Of a stretch of 9,834 bases of DNA, positions 1 to 5,621 are shown piece after piece. The notes under the pieces were generated by a model. That model did not search any database. It saw nothing but the letters and a program-made list of their open reading frames with translations, and was not told where the DNA came from. A program made the translations under genes and the position numbers. The DNA is from Leclercia sp. UBA7405 (GTDB taxonomy: Bacteria > Pseudomonadota > Gammaproteobacteria > Enterobacterales > Enterobacteriaceae): the NCBI GenBank assembly GCA_002469605.1, contig DKMV01000322.1, positions 1 through 9,834 on the forward strand, read 5' to 3'. Position 1 is the stretch's first letter, and each line of letters starts with the position of its first letter.

Positions 1-1023
1 GGTGACAATCATCGGCAGCATTTCGGGGGTCAGCCCCACGGCAACGGAGAGGGCAAACAGCGCCGCCTCCCACCAGTCGCCCTTGGTGAAGCCGTTAATC
101 AGCAGCACGATGGGGGTCATCACCAGCATAAAGCGGATCAGCAGCATGCTGACGCGGCTAATCCCCTGCTGGAAGGCGTTAGGCTCGCTCTCCTGCTCGC
201 TCACCCGCCCGGCCAGCTGGCCGAACCAGGTATTGCCGCCGGTGGCGGTCACCATCGCCTGCGCGGTGCCGCTCACCACCGTGGTGCCCATAAAGCAGAG
301 GGTATCGCACTCCAGCGGATTGCTTTGCTGAGGGTTGCGGCTGTGGGCCACCTTCTCTACCGGCAGCGATTCACCGGTGAGGGAGGCCTGGGCAATAAAC
401 AGATCCCGCGCCTGCAATAAGCGCAGGTCGGCCGGGATCATATCCCCCGCCGCCAGCTTGACGATGTCGCCGGGCACCAGCTGGTCGACGGGCAGCTCCC
501 GCCAGTCGCTTTCGCCTTTCTCGTTCACCACCCGCAGCACCGTGGCGGTGTTGCTGACCATCGCCTTCAGGGCGTCGGCGGCTTTGGTGGAGCGCGCCTC
601 CTGGATAAAGTTCAGCAGCGTGGCGATGGCCACCATCAGGGCAATCACCCCGGCGGCAAACAGATCTTCGGTGGCGTAAGAGATAATCCCCAGCACGGTC
701 AGCAGCAGGTTGAACGGGTTGCGGTAGCAGTGCCACAGGTGCTGCCACCAGGGAGCCGGTTTTTGCGCCGGAATGAGGTTTTCGCCGTGCTTTTCGCGGG
801 CGGCCTCGACTTCCGCGGCGTTCAGCCCTTCCGGGTGGCTGCCGAAGGCGCGCCACAATGCCGGTTCATCCATGGCGGCAACCCGCAGGCAGTGGGCCGA
901 GAGGGAGGCCGGAATAGCGGCGTCGGTAAGATTTTTGCCGGTGGCCATCGGGTCGCGCTGTACCAGACGGCGCGGCAGATGGCGGCTCAGACGGCTGAGA
1001 ATATGGGTCAGATTTTTAAACAT
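1..1023 (-). CDS. mgtA: Magnesium-importing P-type ATPase MgtA, N-terminal part (partial, runs off the left edge)
   Basis: MgtA is an inner-membrane P3B-type ATPase that imports Mg2+ when magnesium is scarce. The 341 visible codons are the N-terminal part of a protein usually near 900 residues. They cover the cytoplasmic N-terminus, the first membrane hairpin (YATEDLFAAGVIALMVAI) and the actuator domain with its TGES loop (T216 G217 E218 S219), and end in the ion-path helix LTPEMLPM. The DKTGT phosphorylation site would lie beyond the edge. The start MFKNLTHIL has a purine-rich GGGGGA about seven bases upstream, and the whole N-terminus resembles E. coli MgtA as I remember it. MgtA and MgtB are close paralogues. 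The position next to treR and the leader carrying mgtL favour MgtA. No frameshift is seen. It is divergent from treR. Confidence 0.97.
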   Translation of the reverse strand, partial: MFKNLTHILSRLSRHLPRRLVQRDPMATGKNLTDAAIPASLSAHCLRVAAMDEPALWRAFGSHPEGLNAAEVEAAREKHGENLIPAQKPAPWWQHLWHCYRNPFNLLLTVLGIISYATEDLFAAGVIALMVAIATLLNFIQEARSTKAADALKAMVSNTATVLRVVNEKGESDWRELPVDQLVPGDIVKLAAGDMIPADLRLLQARDLFIAQASLTGESLPVEKVAHSRNPQQSNPLECDTLCFMGTTVVSGTAQAMVTATGGNTWFGQLAGRVSEQESEPNAFQQGISRVSMLLIRFMLVMTPIVLLINGFTKGDWWEAALFALSVAVGLTPEMLPMIVT

Positions 1024-1038
1024 AGTCAGTCCCCCGCA

Positions 1039-1052
1039 CCCGTCAAAACGGG
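1039..1052 (-). other. Small hairpin next to the mgtA ribosome binding site
   Basis: CCCGU and ACGGG pair around a four-base UUUG loop. The hairpin ends a few bases before the GGGGGA Shine-Dalgarno of mgtA (about 1030-1035). It could affect initiation of mgtA translation, but the short stem makes this tentative. Confidence 0.4.
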
Positions 1053-1063
1053 CGCAGTTTTTC

Positions 1064-1090
1064 TTCAGGCGGGACAAAGCCGCGCCTGAA
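1064..1090 (-). other. Third hairpin of the mgtA leader
   Basis: UUCAGGCG (1090-1083, read on the minus strand) pairs perfectly with CGCCUGAA (1071-1064) around an 11-nt loop. The transcript after it is A-rich rather than U-rich, so this is not an intrinsic terminator for mgtA-directed transcription. It lies in the part of the leader where leader-specific termination is expected, but I cannot assign it a role. Confidence 0.55.
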
Positions 1091-1128
1091 AAGCGGTGTG
1101 TTTTACGCAGGGACGTGCTGGGACGTCA

Positions 1129-1231
1129 CTGCCTTACGCATCCGGTAAGGCAGCGAACTGGCTTACCGGAATTAAAGGGCTCTCCGTCGCGGGAGAGGGG
1201 CGGGATCGGGATCCATGTAGCCTCCGGTAAA
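1129..1231 (-). promoter_or_regulatory. Attenuator-like set of mutually exclusive stems around mgtL
   Basis: Four RNA segments can pair only with their neighbours. Segment 1, UUACCGGA at 1230-1223, overlaps the mgtL ribosome site. Segment 2 is UCCGGUAAG at 1170-1162, just after the mgtL stop. Segment 3 is CUGCCUUACCGGA at 1153-1141. Segment 4 is GUAAGGCAG at 1137-1129. The pairings 1:2 (8 bp), 2:3 (9 bp, 12-nt loop) and 3:4 (9 bp, 7-nt loop) are all perfect, and they exclude one another in turn. None is followed by a U-run, so a switch in Rho access is more likely than an intrinsic terminator. Pairing is read directly; the function is inferred from the known mgtA leader mechanism. Confidence 0.75.
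1172..1216 (-). CDS. mgtL: mgtA leader peptide MgtL (14 codons)
   Basis: The frame reads MDPDPAPLPRRRAL and then TAA. It is preceded by a good Shine-Dalgarno sequence (CCGGAGG, five to six bases before the ATG). The Asp/Pro-rich start followed by three arginines matches the E. coli MgtL peptide (MEPDPTPLPRRR..., 17 residues by memory). The peptide is not thought to act as a protein. Its translation is the sensor: slow or aborted elongation through the acidic and proline codons, in low Mg2+ or low proline, changes folding of the downstream leader and lets transcription reach mgtA. Here the C-terminal tail is shorter than in E. coli (AL in place of LKLFR). The stop codon lies one base before the next stem arm (1162-1170), so a terminating ribosome would cover that arm. 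Confidence 0.9.
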   Translation of the reverse strand: MDPDPAPLPRRRAL

Positions 1232-1250
1232 GAAAAAAGCGTCAGTCGGC

Positions 1251-1280
1251 GCGCAGTATCGTGTTTTAACCATACCGCGC
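1251..1280 (-). other. Stem-loop near the 5' end of the mgtA leader
   Basis: On the transcript, GCGCGGUAU (1280 to 1272) can pair with AUACUGCGC (1259 to 1251), giving nine base pairs with one G-U and a 12-nt loop. It starts about eleven bases after the predicted transcription start. Its place agrees with the first stem-loop described for mgtA leaders (often called A). I infer the correspondence from position only. Confidence 0.65.
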
Positions 1281-1297
1281 AGGATAGGTCGGGCGGT

Positions 1298-1303
1298 ATG
1301 ATA
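1298..1303 (-). promoter_or_regulatory. mgtA promoter -10 box
   Basis: The hexamer TATCAT (five of six to TATAAT) lies 12 bases downstream of the PhoP-type repeat. That is the arrangement expected of PhoP-activated promoters, which lack a good -35. The predicted start near 1291 gives a leader length matching the known family value. Confidence 0.75.
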
Positions 1304-1315
1304 GCCCCCGGGCGC

Positions 1316-1333
1316 TAAACCAAACGTAAACCA
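1316..1333 (-). promoter_or_regulatory. PhoP box upstream of mgtA
   Basis: Two identical heptamers TGGTTTA are separated by four bases (CGTT), giving the 11-bp repeat period of the PhoP consensus (T/G)GTTTA-N5-(T/G)GTTTA. The box reads toward mgtA and ends 12 bases before the -10 hexamer. PhoP, activated by PhoQ in low Mg2+, would bind here to start mgtA transcription. The direct repeat is exact; the binding protein is inferred from the consensus and the target gene. Confidence 0.88.
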
Positions 1334-1363
1334 GACTTTGCCCATTGCGGATCCACACGCCCG

Positions 1364-1376
1364 AATTAGGCTAATT
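1364..1376. promoter_or_regulatory. Perfect palindrome upstream of treR (possible operator)
   Basis: AATTAG and CTAATT are exact inverted arms around a single central G, ending 34 bases before the treR start. It does not resemble the palindrome in front of treB, so a TreR role is not supported. It may be a binding site for another regulator or overlap the treR promoter. I found no convincing -35/-10 pair for treR in this gap. Confidence 0.3.
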
Positions 1377-1410
1377 GATCACTTCTTCGTCGTATTACAG
1401 GGACTAACGC

Positions 1411-2358
1411 ATGCAGAACCGCCTTACCATCAAAGACATCGCGCGCTTAAGCGGCGTGGGCAAATCCACCGTTTCACGAGTGCTGAATAACGAAAGCGGT
1501 GTCAGCCAGCGTACCCGCGAGCGCGTGGAAGAGGTGATGGAAAAGCACGGTTTCTCCCCTTCCCGCTCCGCGCGCGCCATGCGCGGACAGAGCGATAAAG
1601 TGGTGGCGATCATCGTCACCCGTCTCGATTCCTTGTCCGAAAACCTGGCGGTACAGACCATGCTGCCGGTGCTCTACGAGCAGGGGTACGACCCGATCAT
1701 GATGGAGAGCAAGTTCTCGGCGCAGATGGTGGAAGAGCATCTCGGCATGCTGAAGCGCCGTAACGTCGACGGCGTAGTGCTGTTTAGCTTTACCGGGCTG
1801 GATGAGAAGATGCTCGCCCCGTGGCAATCTTCGCTGGTGCTGCTGGCGCGCGATATCGAGGGCTTTGCCTCGGTCTGCTACGACGACGAAGGGGCGATCC
1901 TCACCCTGATGCAGCGCCTGTACGAGAGCGGCCACCGCCACATCAGCTACCTCGGCGTACCCCACAGCGATGTCACTACCGGCCAGCGCCGCCACGAGGC
2001 CTATCTCGCGTTCTGCCGACAACACGCGCTGCCCGCCGTCGCCTCGCTGCCGGGCCTGGGGATGAAGCAAGGCTATGAAAAAGTGGCCGCGGTGCTCACC
2101 CCGCAGACCACCGCGCTGGTCTGCGCCACCGATACCCTGGCGCTAGGCGCGAGTAAGTACTTACAAGAGCAGCGTATCGACAACCTCCAGCTGGCGAGCG
2201 TGGGCAATACCCCGCTGATGAAGTTCCTGCACCCGGAGATCATCACCGTCGATCCCGGCTACGCCGACTCCGGCCGCAAGGCCGCCCTGCAGCTTATTGA
2301 GCAGATCAACGGGCGCAGCGAACCGCGCAAAATCGTCATTCCCGCCACCCTCGCCTGA
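1411..2358 (+). CDS. treR: Trehalose operon repressor TreR (LacI family)
   Basis: TreR is a cytoplasmic LacI/GalR-family repressor of treBC; in E. coli trehalose-6-phosphate is the inducer. The 315-residue length equals E. coli TreR as I recall it. An N-terminal helix-turn-helix (about residues 6-26, IKDIARLSGVGKSTVSRVL) is followed by the hinge (SPSRSARAMRG). The rest is a periplasmic-binding-protein-like sensor domain, with VVLFSFTGL, YLGVPHSDVTTGQRRHEAY and ALVCATDTLALGASKYL as family landmarks. The start MQNRLTIKD has AGGGA upstream. It is followed by 121 bases carrying a likely TreR operator before treB and shares the orientation of treBC. No damage is seen. Confidence 0.97.
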   Translation: MQNRLTIKDIARLSGVGKSTVSRVLNNESGVSQRTRERVEEVMEKHGFSPSRSARAMRGQSDKVVAIIVTRLDSLSENLAVQTMLPVLYEQGYDPIMMESKFSAQMVEEHLGMLKRRNVDGVVLFSFTGLDEKMLAPWQSSLVLLARDIEGFASVCYDDEGAILTLMQRLYESGHRHISYLGVPHSDVTTGQRRHEAYLAFCRQHALPAVASLPGLGMKQGYEKVAAVLTPQTTALVCATDTLALGASKYLQEQRIDNLQLASVGNTPLMKFLHPEIITVDPGYADSGRKAALQLIEQINGRSEPRKIVIPATLA

Positions 2359-2377
2359 GCCTCCCGTTACGGTTTAT

Positions 2378-2393
2378 TGTGATCTTCGCCAGA
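2378..2393 (+). promoter_or_regulatory. Possible CRP site upstream of treB
   Basis: A perfect left half TGTGA is followed six bases later by CCAGA, which matches three of five bases of the TCACA right half. It lies just upstream of the TreR-type palindrome. E. coli treBC is known to be activated by cAMP-CRP, so a weak CRP site here is plausible. The right half is poor. Confidence 0.45.
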
Positions 2394-2396
2394 TTT

Positions 2397-2410
2397 CGGG
2401 AACGTTCCCG
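2397..2410. promoter_or_regulatory. TreR operator in front of treB
   Basis: CGGGAACGTTCCCG is a perfect 14-bp palindrome with the central CG step typical of LacI-family operators. It sits 70 bases before the treB start and directly after the treR gene. TreR is the obvious candidate binder, so this should be the site through which trehalose-6-phosphate induction of treBC works. The palindrome is read directly; the assignment is inferred. Confidence 0.8.
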
Positions 2411-2479
2411 TTTTCGTTTTATCGCGCCGGGAGTAGCCTTGCGTGCAGTTCTTCCCCTACCCCCGTGTCATGAGGATTC

Positions 2480-3901
2480 ATGATGAGTAAAGTGAAACAA
2501 AACGATATCGACCAGCTGATCGTGCTGGTAGGCGGGCGCGACAACATCGCCACCGTCAGCCACTGTATTACCCGCCTGCGCTTCGTGCTGAACGATCCGG
2601 CCAAAGCCAACCCCAAAGCCATTGAAGAGCTGTCGATGGTGAAAGGTTGCTTTACCAACGCCGGACAGTTCCAGGTGGTGATCGGCACCGAAGTGGGCGA
2701 TTACTACAAAGCGCTGCTGGCCACCACCGGCCACTCGTCGGCGGATAAAGAGCAGGCCAAAAGAGCGGCGCGCCAGAACATGAAGTGGCATGAACAGCTC
2801 ATTTCACACTTCGCGGAGATCTTCTTCCCGCTGCTGCCGGCGCTGATTAGCGGCGGTCTGATTCTGGGCTTTCGCAACGTAATTGGCGATGTGCCCATGA
2901 GCGATGGCAAGACCCTGGCGCAGATGTACCCGGCGCTGCAAAGCATCTATGACTTCCTGTGGCTGATTGGCGAGGCGATCTTCTTCTATCTGCCGGTGGG
3001 GATCTGCTGGTCGGCGGTGCGCAAAATAGGCGGTACGCCGATCCTCGGTATTGTGCTGGGCGTGACCCTGGTCTCTCCGCAGTTAATGAACGCTTACTTA
3101 CTGGGGCAGCAGGTGCCAGAGGTATGGAACTTCGGCCTGTTTACCATCGCCAAAGTGGGCTACCAGGCACAGGTGATCCCAGCCCTGCTGGCTGGCCTGG
3201 CGCTGGGCTTTATTGAGACCCGCCTGAAGCGCATCGTGCCGGATTACCTCTATCTGGTGGTGGTGCCGGTATGCTCGCTGATCCTGGCGGTATTCCTCGC
3301 CCACGCCTTTATCGGTCCCTTTGGCCGCATGATTGGCGATGGCGTCGCCTTCGCGGTCCGCCACCTGTTAACCGGCAGCTTCGCGCCGGTGGGTGCCGCG
3401 CTCTTTGGCTTCCTCTATGCCCCGCTGGTGATCACCGGCGTCCACCAGACCACCCTGGCGATCGATATGCAGATGATCCAGAGCCTGGGCGGCACCCCGG
3501 TGTGGCCGCTGATTGCACTCTCGAACATTGCCCAGGCCTCGGCGGTGACCGGCATTATCATCGTCAGCCGCAAGCATAACGAACGTGAAATTTCGGTGCC
3601 GGCGGCCATCTCCGCCTATCTCGGCGTGACCGAACCGGCGATGTACGGCATTAACCTGAAGTACCGCTTCCCGATGCTCTGCGCCATGATTGGCTCAGGC
3701 CTGGCGGGGCTGCTGTGCGGCCTCTCCGGGGTGATGGCCAACGGGATTGGCGTGGGCGGCCTGCCGGGCATCCTCTCTATTCAGCCGGACTTCTGGCAGG
3801 TGTTTGCGCTGGCGATGGCGGTGGTGATTATCGTCCCGATGGCACTGACCACCGTGGTCTATCGCCGCAAATTCCGTCAGGGCACGTTGCAGATTGTTTA
3901 A
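2480..3901 (+). CDS. treB: PTS trehalose-specific EIIBC component TreB
   Basis: TreB imports trehalose and phosphorylates it to trehalose-6-phosphate at the inner membrane. It has an N-terminal EIIB domain (about residues 1-85) with the phosphorylated cysteine C29 in ATVSHCITRLRF. A C-terminal EIIC domain (about 110-465) has many hydrophobic segments, GVHQTT (H322) and the GVTEPAMYGIN signature (E385). There is no EIIA domain; in E. coli the glucose EIIA (Crr) supplies phosphate. The 473 residues equal the E. coli length. Two adjacent ATG codons open the frame. The Shine-Dalgarno GAGGA is three bases from the first and six from the second, so initiation may actually favour 2483. I kept the first to match the known MMSK start. 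Preceded by the TreR operator; followed by treC. Confidence 0.97.
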   Translation: MMSKVKQNDIDQLIVLVGGRDNIATVSHCITRLRFVLNDPAKANPKAIEELSMVKGCFTNAGQFQVVIGTEVGDYYKALLATTGHSSADKEQAKRAARQNMKWHEQLISHFAEIFFPLLPALISGGLILGFRNVIGDVPMSDGKTLAQMYPALQSIYDFLWLIGEAIFFYLPVGICWSAVRKIGGTPILGIVLGVTLVSPQLMNAYLLGQQVPEVWNFGLFTIAKVGYQAQVIPALLAGLALGFIETRLKRIVPDYLYLVVVPVCSLILAVFLAHAFIGPFGRMIGDGVAFAVRHLLTGSFAPVGAALFGFLYAPLVITGVHQTTLAIDMQMIQSLGGTPVWPLIALSNIAQASAVTGIIIVSRKHNEREISVPAAISAYLGVTEPAMYGINLKYRFPMLCAMIGSGLAGLLCGLSGVMANGIGVGGLPGILSIQPDFWQVFALAMAVVIIVPMALTTVVYRRKFRQGTLQIV

Positions 3902-3910
3902 CTCTTTTTC

Positions 3911-3928
3911 GGGGCGCAGTTGCGCCCC
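3911..3928 (+). other. Intercistronic hairpin between treB and treC
   Basis: GGGGCGCA and TGCGCCCC are exact inverted arms around two bases, in practice a six-pair GC stem with a six-base loop. It begins ten bases after the treB stop. It is followed by TTCGCATTTG rather than a clean T-run, and the treC ribosome site comes 12 bases later. It is better read as a message-stabilising or partial-polarity element than as a full terminator. Confidence 0.6.
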
Positions 3929-3950
3929 TTCGCATTTGCAGGAACAGATT

Positions 3951-5606
3951 ATGACTACCCTTCCCCACTGGTGGCAAAACGGCGTTATTTACCAGATCTA
4001 CCCGAAGTCCTTTCAGGACACCACCGGCTCCGGCACCGGCGATCTGCGCGGCGTGACGCAGCGCCTCGATTATCTGAAAACCCTCGGCATTGACGCGATA
4101 TGGCTGACGCCGTTCTATATCTCCCCGCAGGTGGATAACGGCTACGACGTGGCGAACTATACCGCCATCGATCCGGCCTACGGCACCCTGGATGATTTCG
4201 ACGCGCTGGTGGCCGAAGCCCATAAACGTGGCATCCGCATCGTGCTGGATATGGTGTTTAACCACACCTCCACCCAGCACGCGTGGTTCCGCGAGTCGCT
4301 CAATAAAGAGAGTCCGTACCGCGAGTTCTATATCTGGCGCGACGGCACGCCGGACCAATTGCCGAACAACTGGCGCTCCAAGTTTGGCGGCAACGCCTGG
4401 CGCTGGCACGCCGAAAGCGGGCAGTACTATCTGCACCTCTATGCCCCGGAACAGGCGGATCTCAACTGGGAAAATCCCGAAGTGCGCGCCGAAGTCAAAA
4501 AAGTGTGCGCATTCTGGGCCGATCGCGGCGTGGATGGCCTGCGTCTCGACGTAATCAACGTTATCTCCAAAAATCAGGCGTTCCCTGACGATAACATCGG
4601 CGATGGCCGCCGCTTCTATACCGACGGGCCGCGCATCCATGAATATCTGCAGGAGATGAGCCGGGACGTCTTTATCCCGCGCGGCCTGATGACGGTGGGC
4701 GAAATGTCCTCCACCTCGTTAGAAAATTGCCAGCAGTATGCCGCGCTGGACGGGCGCGAGCTGTCCATGACCTTTAACTTCCACCATCTGAAGGTGGACT
4801 ATCCCGGCGGGCTGAAGTGGACGCTGGCGAAACCGGATTTCGTGGCGCTGAAAGCGCTGTTCCGCCACTGGCAGCAGGGGATGCACAACAAAGCCTGGAA
4901 CGCCCTGTTCTGGTGTAACCACGATCAGCCGCGCATCGTGTCGCGCTTTGGCGATGAGGGGGAGTACCGCGTGCCGGCGGCCAAAATGCTGGCTATGGTA
5001 CTGCACGGCATGCAGGGCACGCCCTATATCTATCAGGGTGAAGAGATTGGCATGACCAACCCGCACTTCAGCCGCATCACCGATTACCGCGATGTCGAAA
5101 GCCTGAATATGTTCGCCGAACTGCGGGCAACGGGCCGCTCTGCCGACGAGCTGCTGGCGATCCTGGCGAGTAAATCCCGCGATAACAGCCGCACCCCGAT
5201 GCAGTGGGATGCCTCCCACAACGCGGGCTTTACAGAGGGTGAGCCCTGGATTGGCGTCTGCGATAACTATGAAACGATTAACGTCGGTACGGCGCTGGAT
5301 GACCCGGATTCGGTGTTTTACACCTATCAGACGCTCATCGGCCTGCGTAAAACCCTGCCGGTGCTGACCTGGGGTGATTACGAAGATCTGCTGCCCGACC
5401 ACCCGTCGCTGTGGTGTTACCGCCGCCAGTGGCAGGGGCAGACGCTGGTTGTCGCCGCGAACCTCAGCGGCGAGTGCCAGCAGTGGCAGCCTGAAGAGGT
5501 CGACGGCGAGTGGGAAAGGGTTATCAGCAGCTATGCGGACGCCTGCGACAAACCGGGCGCGATAAATCTGCGCCCGTATGAAGCGGTGTGGTGGCTACAA
5601 CAATAG
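3951..5606 (+). CDS. treC: Alpha,alpha-phosphotrehalase TreC (trehalose-6-phosphate hydrolase, GH13)
   Basis: TreC hydrolyses the trehalose-6-phosphate delivered by TreB to glucose and glucose-6-phosphate in the cytoplasm. The GH13 catalytic regions are all present: DMVFNHTS (D100, H105), GLRLDVINV with nucleophile D200, VGEMSS with acid/base E251, and CNHDQPR with H324 and D325. The start MTTLPHWWQNGVIYQIYPKSF is set by AGGA seven bases upstream and gives 551 residues, equal to E. coli TreC. The frame stays open upstream into the treB 3' end, but that part has no matching start signal. It is separated from treB by 49 bases containing a hairpin. Its stop is only 15 bases from the stop of the convergent PTS EIIC gene, with no clear terminator between. 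No truncation is seen. Confidence 0.97.
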   Translation: MTTLPHWWQNGVIYQIYPKSFQDTTGSGTGDLRGVTQRLDYLKTLGIDAIWLTPFYISPQVDNGYDVANYTAIDPAYGTLDDFDALVAEAHKRGIRIVLDMVFNHTSTQHAWFRESLNKESPYREFYIWRDGTPDQLPNNWRSKFGGNAWRWHAESGQYYLHLYAPEQADLNWENPEVRAEVKKVCAFWADRGVDGLRLDVINVISKNQAFPDDNIGDGRRFYTDGPRIHEYLQEMSRDVFIPRGLMTVGEMSSTSLENCQQYAALDGRELSMTFNFHHLKVDYPGGLKWTLAKPDFVALKALFRHWQQGMHNKAWNALFWCNHDQPRIVSRFGDEGEYRVPAAKMLAMVLHGMQGTPYIYQGEEIGMTNPHFSRITDYRDVESLNMFAELRATGRSADELLAILASKSRDNSRTPMQWDASHNAGFTEGEPWIGVCDNYETINVGTALDDPDSVFYTYQTLIGLRKTLPVLTWGDYEDLLPDHPSLWCYRRQWQGQTLVVAANLSGECQQWQPEEVDGEWERVISSYADACDKPGAINLRPYEAVWWLQQ

Positions 5607-5621
5607 CCGGTATGGGCTGGC

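Larger units (their letters stand above)
1024..1291 (-). promoter_or_regulatory. mgtA 5' leader RNA (magnesium/proline-responsive leader)
   Basis: This is the untranslated leader expected between the mgtA transcription start and the mgtA start codon. Placing the start about seven bases after the -10 box (near 1291) gives a leader of about 268 nt, close to the 264 nt I recall for the Salmonella mgtA leader. It contains, in transcript order, a 5' stem-loop, the mgtL reading frame, a set of alternative stems and two further hairpins before the mgtA ribosome site. In E. coli and Salmonella this leader controls elongation into mgtA according to Mg2+ and proline, through mgtL translation and Rho. 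That mechanism is inferred here from family knowledge. The gap from 1024 to 1410 holds no other gene I can support. Confidence 0.85.

Noticed and set aside
1110..1126. Tandem GGGACGT repeats ten bases apart in the mgtA leader
   Set aside because: Two short copies only, and they do not form a better structure than the stems already listed; could be chance.
1474..2070. Minus-strand open frame of 198 codons opposite treR
   Set aside because: TreR is complete and conserved on the plus strand; this frame has His-rich shadow composition.
3828..4640. Minus-strand open frame of 270 codons opposite treB/treC
   Set aside because: It spans the treB-treC junction against two clear genes and has no ribosome site or domain.
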